Source: an uncultured Oscillospiraceae bacterium (GTDB taxonomy: Bacteria > Bacillota > Clostridia > Oscillospirales > Oscillospiraceae). Taken from it: DNA of 8,809 nucleotides. The translations under genes were made by a program, and so were the position numbers. Within the stretch, counting starts at the first letter, position 1. Each line of letters starts with the position of its first letter. The notes below the pieces were generated by a model. The model did no database searches. It was not told the DNA's origin and worked only from the letters and a program-made list of their open reading frames with translations. Shown here one piece after another: positions 1 to 6,040 of this stretch. The stretch is from positions 1 through 8,809 of the forward strand of contig CAJUPG010000077.1 of assembly GCA_910588455.1 (NCBI GenBank), read 5' to 3'.

Positions 1-1304
1 ACATCCGCTACCCCATCGTGATGGAGGTGGAGGACTACCGCCAGAAGGAGAAGCCCGCCGACGCCGGAGAGGATTACAAGCCCGAGTGGGAGACGGTGCT
101 GGAGTGGAAAACCCTCAACTCTATGGTCCCCCTGTGGCAGCGCCCCAAGGCGGAGGTAAAAAGCGAGGAGTACAACGCTTTTTATAAGGAAAAATTCTCC
201 GACTGGGAGGACCCCCTGTCCGTGGTCCATCTGTCCGCCGAGGGACAGGTGGAGTACAAGGCCCTGCTGTATATCCCCGCCAAAACCCCCTACGATTTCT
301 ACACCCGGGAGTACGAAAAGGGCTTGCAGCTCTACTCCTCCGGTGTGCTGATCATGGACAAGTGCGGCGACCTGCTCCCAGACCACTTCCGCTTCGTCAA
401 GGGCGTGGTGGACTCTCCGGACTTCTCTCTGAACATCAGCCGTGAGGTCCTCCAGCACGACAATCAGCTGAAGATTATCGCCCGGAATCTGGAAAAGAAG
501 ATCAAGGCGGAACTGCTCCGGCTGCAAAAGGAGGACCGGGAGAAGTACGAGACCTTCTGGAAGGCTTTCGGGGTACAGCTGAAGTACGGCGTGGTGGCCG
601 AATACGGCCGGAGCAAGGATCTGCTCAAGGAACTGCTGCTGTTCTGGTCCTCCAAAGAGGGGGCGAACACCACCCTGGCCGCCTATAAGGACCGGATGCC
701 CGAGGACCAGCCCTTTATCTACTACGCCTGCGGCGAGAGTGTGGAGAAAATCGCCAAGCTGCCCCAGGTGGAGCGGATTTTGGACAAGGGCTATGAAATT
801 TTGTACTGCACCGAGGACGTGGACGACTTCGTCATGAAGGGCCTGGAGGAGCTGGACGGCAAAAAGTTCAAATCCGTGGCCGACGAGGACGCCCTGCTCC
901 AGACTGACGAGGAGAAGCAGGCGGCGAAGGAGCAGTCCGAGCAGGCTGCCCCGGTGCTCACCGCCGTCAAGGAGGCGCTGGGGGACAAGATCAAGGAGGC
1001 CCGGCTGTCCAGCATCCTGAAATCCGCCGCCGTGTGCCTCACCGCCGACGGGCCGGTCTCTCTGGAGATGGAGAAGTATATGGCCAAGGTGGAGGGCTCC
1101 ATGCCCATGCGGGCGGAACGCGTTCTGGAGCTGAACGCCGGCTCCGCGCCTTACGCCGCCCTGCAAAGGGCCGTGGAGGCGCAGGACAAGGCCACGGTGG
1201 AGAAATATGCCAAGCTGCTGTATGGACAGGCCCTTCTGATGGCCGGCCTGCCCCTGGAGGACCCCAGCGAATACGCCCAGCTCATCTGTTCGCTTATGAT
1301 ATAA
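1..1304 (+). CDS. htpG: Molecular chaperone HtpG (bacterial Hsp90), 5' end missing
   Basis: ATP-dependent cytosolic Hsp90-family chaperone that remodels client proteins with DnaK. The window begins inside the gene. The frame is open from base 3 (reading I-R-Y-P-I-V-M-E-V-E) and gives 433 codons up to TAA at 1302-1304. What remains is the middle and C-terminal dimerisation domains; the N-terminal GHKL ATPase domain lies upstream. Family landmarks: 'LWQRPKAEV' and 'EEYNAFYKEKFSDWEDPL' at the start of the middle domain, 'EGQVEYKALLYIPAKTPYD', 'FRFVKGVVDS', and 'LNISREVLQ', whose Arg (codon at 441-443) corresponds to the catalytic-loop arginine that contacts ATP. The segment 'EKYETFWKAFGVQLKYG' is also typical. 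The C-terminus lacks the eukaryotic MEEVD tail, as expected for bacteria. The in-frame GTG/ATG at 18-23 are internal codons, not starts. A 16-base gap separates it from the DegV gene, suggesting co-transcription. Confidence 0.97.
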   Translation, partial: IRYPIVMEVEDYRQKEKPADAGEDYKPEWETVLEWKTLNSMVPLWQRPKAEVKSEEYNAFYKEKFSDWEDPLSVVHLSAEGQVEYKALLYIPAKTPYDFYTREYEKGLQLYSSGVLIMDKCGDLLPDHFRFVKGVVDSPDFSLNISREVLQHDNQLKIIARNLEKKIKAELLRLQKEDREKYETFWKAFGVQLKYGVVAEYGRSKDLLKELLLFWSSKEGANTTLAAYKDRMPEDQPFIYYACGESVEKIAKLPQVERILDKGYEILYCTEDVDDFVMKGLEELDGKKFKSVADEDALLQTDEEKQAAKEQSEQAAPVLTAVKEALGDKIKEARLSSILKSAAVCLTADGPVSLEMEKYMAKVEGSMPMRAERVLELNAGSAPYAALQRAVEAQDKATVEKYAKLLYGQALLMAGLPLEDPSEYAQLICSLMI

Positions 1305-1320
1305 AGAAAGGAACATTCTC

Positions 1321-2166
1321 ATGTCCGTACAAATCTTGACCGACAGCACGTCCGACATCCTGCCCCAAGAGGGGCGGGAGCGGCACATTCATGTGGTCCC
1401 ACTGAAGGTCTCCTTTGGAGCGCGGTGCTTTCAGGACGGTGTGGACCTGTCCCACGCGGACTTTTACCGGGAGCTGAAGGCCCACCAGGCGCTGCCTACC
1501 ACCAGCCAGCCCGCCCCGGAGGATTTTCTGCCGTACTTTGAGGCGGCCCGGGCGGCGGGGGACTCCCTGGTGTGCATCCTGCTGTCGGGAGCCCTGAGCG
1601 GAACGGTGCAGACGGCCCGGATCGCCAAGGAGCTGTGCGGCTATGAGGACATAACCGTCATCGACTCCCGGAACACCATCGTGGGCCTGCGGGCGCTGGT
1701 GGATCTGGCCTGTCTGCTGCGGGACCAGGGGGCAGACGCCCGGGAAATTCAGGAAGAAATCGAACGGGCCCGGGACCACATCGCCCTGTACGGCCTGATT
1801 CACACCATGACCTATCTCCACAAGGGGGGGCGGGTGCCCACAGCGGTGGCCCTGGCCGGGACCCTTTTGAAAGTAAAGCCCATTATCACCGTGGACGACG
1901 GCCGGGTGGAGCTGATCGGCAAGGGGATGGGGATGCGGGGCGGCATGAAGTGGGTGCTGGACCGCATCGGGGACGACCCCCAGGCGGACCCCCGGCTGCC
2001 GGTCTACTTCGGCTACTCCGAGAGCCCGGAGTATGCCCAGGAGCTGTGCGCACAGTTTGAAGAAAAGTACCGCCCCGCCGGGGTGGGACTCCACTCCGTG
2101 GGGGCGATTATCGGCACCCATGTGGGCCCCCGGGGAGCTGTGGTTTCCTATTTGAAAAAATTTTGA
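1321..2166 (+). CDS. DegV family protein (fatty-acid-binding, FakB-like)
   Basis: 281 aa, full length for the family (about 280). DegV/FakB proteins bind one fatty acid; in Firmicutes that have the kinase FakA they present it for phosphorylation to acyl-phosphate for phospholipid synthesis. Motifs in order: 'ILTDSTSDI' at residues 5-13, 'VPLKVSFG' near 26-33, 'TTSQP' at 60-64, 'ILLSGALSGTVQTA' at 86-99, 'VIDSRNT' at 113-119, 'YLHKGGRV' at 165-172, 'LLKVKPII' at 182-189, and 'GAIIGTHVGPRGAV' at 261-274, whose His belongs to the ligand-binding site. The ATG is preceded by an AGAAAGG Shine-Dalgarno about 9 bases upstream. It follows htpG closely and is followed at once by a terminator, so it is probably the last gene of the htpG transcript. 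No FakA gene is visible here. Lipid ligand and partner cannot be told from sequence. Confidence 0.95.
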   Translation: MSVQILTDSTSDILPQEGRERHIHVVPLKVSFGARCFQDGVDLSHADFYRELKAHQALPTTSQPAPEDFLPYFEAARAAGDSLVCILLSGALSGTVQTARIAKELCGYEDITVIDSRNTIVGLRALVDLACLLRDQGADAREIQEEIERARDHIALYGLIHTMTYLHKGGRVPTAVALAGTLLKVKPIITVDDGRVELIGKGMGMRGGMKWVLDRIGDDPQADPRLPVYFGYSESPEYAQELCAQFEEKYRPAGVGLHSVGAIIGTHVGPRGAVVSYLKKF

Positions 2167-2167
2167 G

Positions 2168-2208
2168 AAAATATCCTCCGATTTTTTCGGAGGATATTTC
2201 TTTTTTTT
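2168..2208 (+). terminator. Rho-independent terminator after the DegV gene
   Basis: It starts one base after the DegV stop codon. A 13-bp perfect stem pairs AAATATCCTCCGA (2169-2181) with TCGGAGGATATTT (2187-2199) around a five-T loop (2182-2186), followed by C and then eight T (2201-2208). The run of T after a stable stem is the classic intrinsic terminator layout on the plus strand. Because the stem is flanked by A on the left and T on the right, some activity on the minus strand is possible, but no minus-strand gene ends here. Confidence 0.93.
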
Positions 2209-2215
2209 CATCAAA

Positions 2216-2233
2216 GTGGTACAATGTGGTACA
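2216..2233 (+). promoter_or_regulatory. Putative fumarase operon promoter with tandem GTGGTACA repeat
   Basis: The sequence shows an extended -10-like element, TGG followed by TACAAT (2217-2225), with the -10 hexamer at 2220-2225. It lies 40 bases before the fumarase alpha start and would give a leader of about 30 bases. The octamer GTGGTACA occurs twice at an exact 10-base period (2216-2223 and 2226-2233), so the second copy repeats the element as TGG-TACAAG. No good -35 is visible: at the right distance lies the T-rich tail of the preceding terminator (TTTCTT, 2197-2202). An extended -10 can work without a good -35. Promoter function and any regulator binding to the repeat are inferred. Confidence 0.5.
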
Positions 2234-2264
2234 AGAAAGAAAACGTTGAAAAGAGGGAACTGCT

Positions 2265-3104
2265 ATGCGAACCATACCTGCCGCCGCCCTGACGGAGACC
2301 GTGGCCCGGCTGTGCGTCCGGGCCAACACCCAGCTGCCCCCGGACGTGTCCGCCGCCCTGTCCGCCGCCCGCCGGTCAGAGCCCTGGCCCCTGGCTCAGG
2401 AGACGCTGGGGCTTCTGGAGGATAATCTGGAGGCCGCCGCCGCGCAGAATCTGCCCATCTGCCAGGACACGGGGATGGCCTGCGTTTTCGTGGAGCTGGG
2501 CCAGGAGGCCTACATTGACGGAGCATTTGAGGAGGCCATCCACGAAGGGGTCCGGAAGGGCTACGGGGAAGGCTTTTTGCGCAAATCCATCGTGGCCGAC
2601 CCCCTGCGCCGGGGGAACACCGGGGACAACACCCCCGCCGCCATCACCGTGCATCTGGTCCCAGGGGACCGCTGTACCGTCACAGTCGCCCCGAAGGGGT
2701 TCGGGAGCGAAAACATGAGCCGTTTGGCGATGCTCAAGCCCGCCGACGGGGTAGAGGGGGTCAAGCGCTTTGTGGTGGAGACGCTCCGGCAGGCCGGATC
2801 CAACCCCTGTCCGCCTACGGTGCTGGGAATCGGCATCGGGGGGAGCTTTGACAAGGTGGCCTATTTGGCCAAAAAAGCTCTCCTGCGGCCCCTGGACCAG
2901 CCCCACGCCGACTCCTTCTACGCGGATCTGGAGCGGGAGCTTCTGGAGGAGATCAACGCCCTGGGCATCGGTCCCCAGGGGTTCGGCGGAAGGACTACCT
3001 GCCTTGGACTGGCTATTGAGACGGCCCCTACCCATGTGGCGGGCCTGCCGGTGGCGGTGAACGTAAGCTGTCACGTCACCCGGAGAGCAACGGAGGTGCT
3101 GTAA
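2265..3104 (+). CDS. fumA: Fumarate hydratase class I, alpha subunit
   Basis: 279 aa. Catalytic iron-sulfur subunit of the two-subunit, oxygen-sensitive class I fumarase, which interconverts fumarate and L-malate in the cytosol. The three cluster cysteines can be picked out: C66 in 'ICQDTG', C182 in 'NPCPPTVLGIGIGG', and C246 in 'FGGRTTCLG'. Other family blocks are 'RKSIVADPLRRGNTGDNTPA' (106-125), 'KGFGSENMSRLAMLKPADG' (144-162) and 'INALGIGPQGFGGRT' (230-244). An AAGAGGGA ribosome site lies 6 bases before the ATG. The beta subunit is encoded downstream but, unusually, not immediately: another gene intervenes. The related L-tartrate dehydratase has the same architecture, so substrate is assigned by the usual clostridial case, not proven. 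The three-base ACG codon context after the start and the good site make this start preferred. Confidence 0.95.
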   Translation: MRTIPAAALTETVARLCVRANTQLPPDVSAALSAARRSEPWPLAQETLGLLEDNLEAAAAQNLPICQDTGMACVFVELGQEAYIDGAFEEAIHEGVRKGYGEGFLRKSIVADPLRRGNTGDNTPAAITVHLVPGDRCTVTVAPKGFGSENMSRLAMLKPADGVEGVKRFVVETLRQAGSNPCPPTVLGIGIGGSFDKVAYLAKKALLRPLDQPHADSFYADLERELLEEINALGIGPQGFGGRTTCLGLAIETAPTHVAGLPVAVNVSCHVTRRATEVL

Positions 3105-3105
3105 A

Positions 3106-3756
3106 ATGGCTGGATATATGGTCTACTGGCCCCAGGACCGGTGGAAGGAGGTCAAAAAGGCCGGGGATACCGGACCCATCAAAGTGGTCTATGGCAGCAT
3201 TCACGCCAGAATGCCCACGATTGCATCCATCCGGACGGGGGATGTGGTGTTTCCTGTGACTTATATGCAGAAGCACCTGTATGCCCTGGCCCGCCTGCCC
3301 GTGACCCACCGGGAGCCCGCCTTTGACTACACCATGCGGGAGCTGGGGTCCCGGCACAGCGCACTGATTCCGGAGGGAATCGTGGAGGAGACAATGGACC
3401 GTATGGGAGGCATTTACTATTGGAGCTGGGATTGTAAGCACTATAATTCCCGTGAAGAGCTGCCGGAAGGCGTCCGGATCATTTCTTTGTCAGAGCAGGC
3501 GGAAAAGCCGCACCTGGAGCATCAGAACCCCTTCAACTGCTGTTCCAAGTGGGCGGTGTGGGGGGAGGAGGGCTCTTCCCTTGAACCAAGACTGCTCCCC
3601 GACGAGCTTTTGCCGGAGCTGCGCTTCGGATATCCCAAAAGCAAGGAGAAGCCCTTGAAGTTCACCGCCAACGGCAGCGTACTGTCCAGCAGTCTTGCCG
3701 CGACCCGGCGGATGAGCGAGGAGACCTTGGAAGTGTTTGAAAAATTATTCCGGTAA
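3106..3756 (+). CDS. Protein of unknown function lying between the fumarase subunit genes
   Basis: 216 aa, not recognised. The start is one base after the fumarase alpha stop, with GGAGGT at 3092-3097 eight bases before the ATG, so it is translated from the same message. No signal peptide or membrane segment is visible; it should be a soluble cytosolic protein. Visible features are an N-terminal part with 'SIHARMPTIASIRTGDVVFPVTY' character (residues about 31-53), where the 'I-x-T-GD-V-V-F' pattern followed by 'LYALARLPV' resembles entry strands of small beta-barrel domains such as PUA/EVE (weak analogy only); an aromatic stretch 'GGIYYWSWDCKHY' (101-113); a vicinal Cys pair in 'NPFNCCSKWAVWG' (141-153); and a C-terminal part 'SLAATRRMSEETLEVFEKLF' probably helical. 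Codons are less GC-rich than in both neighbours (about 58% versus 70% in sampled lines), hinting at separate origin. Its position suggests, but does not show, a link to fumarase. Confidence 0.85.
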   Translation: MAGYMVYWPQDRWKEVKKAGDTGPIKVVYGSIHARMPTIASIRTGDVVFPVTYMQKHLYALARLPVTHREPAFDYTMRELGSRHSALIPEGIVEETMDRMGGIYYWSWDCKHYNSREELPEGVRIISLSEQAEKPHLEHQNPFNCCSKWAVWGEEGSSLEPRLLPDELLPELRFGYPKSKEKPLKFTANGSVLSSSLAATRRMSEETLEVFEKLFR

Positions 3757-3762
3757 GGGAGG
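3755..3762 (+). promoter_or_regulatory. Ribosome binding site that fixes the GTG start of fumarase beta
   Basis: AAGGGAGG lies 7 bases before GTG at 3770-3772. The alternative in-frame ATG at 3737 lies within the previous gene, has no comparable site, and would add residues not typical of the family. Confidence 0.8.
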
Positions 3763-3769
3763 AATTTTT

Positions 3770-4324
3770 GTGCAGTACAAATTAAGAACCCCCGTCACCC
3801 GGGAGGACCTGGCCCCCCTGCGGGCCGGGGATACGGTTCTGCTGTCCGGCACGGTGTATACCGCCCGTGACGCGGCCCATCAGCGTATGATGGAGCTGCT
3901 GGACGCAAAAAAACCGCTGCCCTTCCCGGTGGAGGGCAGCGCGGTCTACTATGTAGGTCCCACCCCGGAGCGGCCCGGGGAGGTGATCGGCTCCGCCGGC
4001 CCCACCACCAGCGGCCGGATGGACGCCTATTCCCCCCGGCTGCTGGACCTGGGCCAGCGGGTCATGATCGGCAAGGGGGCCCGAAATCAGGCGGTGAAGG
4101 ACGCGGTGGTGCGCAACGGGGCGGTGTATCTGGCGGCCCTGGGGGGCGCGGGGGCCCTGGCGGCCCGGAGCGTCAAGGCCCTGAAGATTATCTGTTGGGA
4201 GGACCTGGGCTGTGAGGCGGTGCGGGAGCTGGAGGTGGAGAATTTCCCCCTGACGGTGATTCTGGACGCCCACGGGGGGGATCTCTACGAGAGCGGCCCG
4301 GCGGACTATCTGGCTCACACCTGA
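3770..4324 (+). CDS. fumB: Fumarate hydratase class I, beta subunit
   Basis: 184 aa from the GTG start, the usual size of the separate beta subunit. It supplies the swivelling beta/beta/alpha domain that closes on the iron-sulfur alpha subunit and contributes active-site residues for fumarate/malate interconversion. Diagnostic blocks: 'LRTPVTREDLAPLRAGD' at the N-terminus, 'LLSGTVYTARDAAHQRM' (24-40) with conserved H37 and R39, 'IGSAGPTTSGRMD' (73-85), 'MIGKGA' (99-104), 'LAALGGAGALAA' (121-132), and 'CWEDLGCEAVRELEVENFPLTV' type C-terminal core. It begins 13 bases after the stop of the unknown 216-aa gene, so alpha, unknown and beta form one transcription unit. Its last 10 bases overlap the end of the convergent RodA gene. 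The gene name follows the common clostridial fumA/fumB usage for alpha and beta, not the E. coli FumB isozyme. Confidence 0.95.
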   Translation: MQYKLRTPVTREDLAPLRAGDTVLLSGTVYTARDAAHQRMMELLDAKKPLPFPVEGSAVYYVGPTPERPGEVIGSAGPTTSGRMDAYSPRLLDLGQRVMIGKGARNQAVKDAVVRNGAVYLAALGGAGALAARSVKALKIICWEDLGCEAVRELEVENFPLTVILDAHGGDLYESGPADYLAHT

Positions 4325-5490
4325 CTGCGGTCCCGCAGCCAGCTGGGCAGGGTGTGGGCCTTGATGCTGGAGACGATGCCCATAGCGGCGTACAGGGTGA
4401 TGACGGAAGAACCCCCGTGGCTGATGAAGGGGAGGGTGAGCCCCATGACGGGCAGTACAAACAGGCACATCCCCACGTTGAACACCACCTGGGCCAGCAG
4501 CATCCCGGAGACCCCCATGGCCGTGTAGGCGGCGAAGGGGGAACTGGCGTGCCGCCCCACCCAGACGCACCGGAGGATAATGGCGGCCAGAATGGCCAGC
4601 AGCAGCACGCAGCCCACCATCCCCAGCTCCTCCCCGCACACGGAGAAGATAAAGTCCGACTGGCGCACGGGCAGGGTCTGGGACTGGGTGCCCTGCATAT
4701 AGCCCACGCCGGTGAGCTGGCCGGCGCCGATGGCCTGGATGGAGCGGGTCTGCTGAAAGCCGTACCGCTCCGGGGAGAGGGTATGGTCGAAGACCACCCG
4801 GAAGCGCATAATCCGGTAATCCTCCCACCATTTGGTATCCGGCAGGAAGAAAATCCAGATTACCGCCGCGGCGAACAGCCCCAGCCCCCCCACGCCGGCA
4901 AACCACCGCAGCCGCACCCCGGCGGACCACAGCAGCATCACGAAGATGCACATATAGACCACGCAGGTGCCCATATCGCCGCAGATGGCGGCGATAAGGC
5001 CCACCATAAACAGGGTGTGCCCCCCCACCTGGAGCAGGGAGGACAGGGCGCTGATGTCCCGCTCGTCCTTTTGAATCCGGTCGATTTGATAGGCCAGCAG
5101 GAGGATGAAGGGGATTTTCACCACCTCGTTGGGCTGGATGTCCAGAGGAAAGCCGGGGATGGACAGCCAGTTCAGGTTGCCCGAGCCGTGGTCGGTGCCC
5201 AGAGGGGTGCGCAGCAGCAGGATAAAGCCGATGTCAAAGAGCACCAGAAGCTTCCAGCTCCGGGCGGTGAACAGCTGAAAGTCCACTAAGGTGAGCAGGA
5301 AGTAGGCGCCCACGCCGATGCAGACGGCGACGGCCTGGACGGCCACAAAGCGCAGGGAGCCGGAGGCGTGGGCGCGGGTGGCGCTGTAGATCAGTACAAG
5401 GCCGTAGCCGCTGGCCAGCAGGCACAAAAACAGCAGCAGCAGGTCGCCTTTTTTTAAAAACTCCCGAATGGGGGCGAAAATTGTCGTCAC
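4315..5490 (-). CDS. rodA: RodA/FtsW-family (SEDS) peptidoglycan polymerase
   Basis: 391 aa, integral membrane. SEDS proteins polymerise glycan strands from lipid II together with a class B penicillin-binding protein; RodA serves cell elongation. About ten hydrophobic segments are visible, beginning with 'DLLLLFLCLLASGYGLVLIYSAT' (16-38). Family motifs: 'QPNEVVKIPFIL' (119-130), 'GDMGTCVVYM' (171-180), 'RYGFQQTRSIQAIGAGQLTGVG' region (242-263), 'SDFIFSVCGEELGMVG' (278-293), with D279 in the position expected for the catalytic aspartate, and 'LPVMGLTLPFISHGGSS' (346-362). The start is GTG; minus-strand AAGAGAGG (plus 5498-5505) lies 7 bases before it. 'TQSQTLPVRQSDFIF' and the short C-terminus favour RodA over FtsW or SpoVE, but no partner PBP2 or MreBCD gene is in the window, so the exact paralogue is not certain. 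Confidence 0.92.
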   Translation of the reverse strand: MTTIFAPIREFLKKGDLLLLFLCLLASGYGLVLIYSATRAHASGSLRFVAVQAVAVCIGVGAYFLLTLVDFQLFTARSWKLLVLFDIGFILLLRTPLGTDHGSGNLNWLSIPGFPLDIQPNEVVKIPFILLLAYQIDRIQKDERDISALSSLLQVGGHTLFMVGLIAAICGDMGTCVVYMCIFVMLLWSAGVRLRWFAGVGGLGLFAAAVIWIFFLPDTKWWEDYRIMRFRVVFDHTLSPERYGFQQTRSIQAIGAGQLTGVGYMQGTQSQTLPVRQSDFIFSVCGEELGMVGCVLLLAILAAIILRCVWVGRHASSPFAAYTAMGVSGMLLAQVVFNVGMCLFVLPVMGLTLPFISHGGSSVITLYAAMGIVSSIKAHTLPSWLRDRSQV

Positions 5491-5497
5491 AAAATGG

Positions 5498-5505
5498 CCT
5501 CTCTT
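5498..5505 (-). promoter_or_regulatory. Ribosome binding site for the GTG start of rodA
   Basis: Read on the minus strand this is AAGAGAGG, separated by 7 bases from the GTG at 5490-5488. It supports the GTG as the translation start. Confidence 0.7.
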
Positions 5506-5529
5506 TCGTGGGAAAAATGCTTCTCGCCT

Positions 5530-5576
5530 ATTCTATCATTTTTGTCTGAAAAGGGAAAGAGAAAATATGATAGAAT
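5530..5576. promoter_or_regulatory. Divergent rodA/tsaE promoter region built on an inverted repeat
   Basis: In this AT-rich gap the 10-mer ATTCTATCAT (5530-5539) is repeated as its exact reverse complement ATGATAGAAT (5567-5576), 27 bases apart. Each arm carries, on the outward-reading strand, an extended -10-like TGA-TAGAAT: plus strand hexamer 5571-5576 toward tsaE, minus strand hexamer 5535-5530 toward rodA. An alternative plus-strand pair is TTGTCT (5542-5547), 18 bases, TATGAT (5566-5571). Predicted transcript starts would be near 5583 (plus) and 5523 (minus), leaving leaders of about 25-35 bases. The repeat could equally be a dyad for a regulator; promoter activity is inferred from resemblance to sigma-A consensus. 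Confidence 0.55.
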
Positions 5577-5597
5577 CAGATGAATTTTTTGTGAAAT

Positions 5598-5602
5598 GAG
5601 GA
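5598..5602 (+). promoter_or_regulatory. Ribosome binding site for the GTG start of tsaE
   Basis: GAGGA lies 6 bases before GTG at 5609-5611. There is no in-frame ATG that would preserve the N-terminal strand of the ATPase fold, so GTG is taken as the start. Confidence 0.7.
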
Positions 5603-5608
5603 TACACT

Positions 5609-6040
5609 GTGGAATATCGAACCGAAACCCTCCAGGAGACGGAAGCTCTGGGGGAAGCCCTGGGCCGGATTCTGCCGCCGGGGTCCGTGGTGGCCTATAC
5701 CGGCGGCTTGGGCGCAGGCAAAACCGCCTTCACCCGGGGGCTGGCCCGGGGGCTTGGCATTCAGGACCGGATCACCAGTCCCACCTATACCATCGTCAAC
5801 GAGTACGAGGGGGGGCGCCTGCCCCTGTTCCACTTTGACTGGTACCGTTTGGAGGACGGGGAGGAGCTCTTTGAAATCGGCTGGGAGGACTACCTCAGCC
5901 GGGGGGGCGTGTGCGCGGTGGAGTGGAGCGAAAATGCCCCGGAGGTCCTGGAGGACCCCATTCGGGTGGACATCCGCCCGGAGGGGGAGTGCCGGGTCAT
6001 CTCGGTGGAAGGAATCCAGCTGGAGGATGTTTATTTATGA
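5609..6040 (+). CDS. tsaE: tRNA threonylcarbamoyladenosine biosynthesis ATPase TsaE
   Basis: 143 aa, close to the family norm of about 150. TsaE is the small P-loop ATPase that, with TsaB and TsaD, is required for t6A formation at position 37 of ANN-decoding tRNAs. Walker A 'GGLGAGKT' is at residues 32-39 with K38 and T39. It is followed by 'ITSPTYTIVNEY' (55-66), the 'FHFDWYRLED' block (74-83) with D77, 'IGWEDYL' (90-96), and 'VEWSENAPE' (104-112) with E105, all diagnostic. Translation starts at GTG. The stop codon overlaps the tsaB start as ATGA, so the two are translationally coupled and probably made in fixed ratio. It is the first gene of the plus-strand operon driven from the divergent region. 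Confidence 0.96.
   Translation: MEYRTETLQETEALGEALGRILPPGSVVAYTGGLGAGKTAFTRGLARGLGIQDRITSPTYTIVNEYEGGRLPLFHFDWYRLEDGEELFEIGWEDYLSRGGVCAVEWSENAPEVLEDPIRVDIRPEGECRVISVEGIQLEDVYL

Noticed and set aside
1294..2214. 306-codon open frame on the minus strand opposite the DegV gene
   Set aside because: It is antisense to a well supported DegV gene, its translation shows no family motif, and it runs through the terminator hairpin.
2376..3074. 232-codon minus-strand frame opposite fumarase alpha
   Set aside because: It is antisense to a gene with all three cluster cysteines intact and shows no recognisable motif.
3737..3769. In-frame ATG at 3737 as the start of fumarase beta
   Set aside because: It overlaps the end of the upstream gene and lacks a suitable ribosome site; GTG at 3770 has AAGGGAGG seven bases upstream and yields the usual N-terminus.
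4310..4342. Possible hairpins CTGCGG/CCGCAG (4325-4330 with 4333-4338) and CTGGCT/AGCCAG (4310-4315 with 4337-4342) at the fumB/rodA junction
   Set aside because: The inner pair leaves only a 2-base loop, the two pairings compete for the same bases, no T tract follows on either strand, and the region is coding for rodA. Not called a terminator.
3782..4951. 389-codon open frame on the minus strand across fumarase beta and rodA
   Set aside because: It is a shadow frame in GC-rich DNA: repetitive G/A/R/P-rich translation, no family motif, and it lies over two clearly recognised genes in other frames.
4354..5289. 311-codon plus-strand frame opposite rodA
   Set aside because: The translation is H/G/Q/D-rich low-complexity sequence, typical of the antisense of a membrane protein gene; rodA motifs are intact on the other strand.
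5911..6036. N-terminal extension of TsaB inside tsaE
   Set aside because: The extension is G/P-rich shadow sequence of tsaE; MKILALETS at 6037 is the standard TsaB beginning and overlaps the tsaE stop as ATGA.
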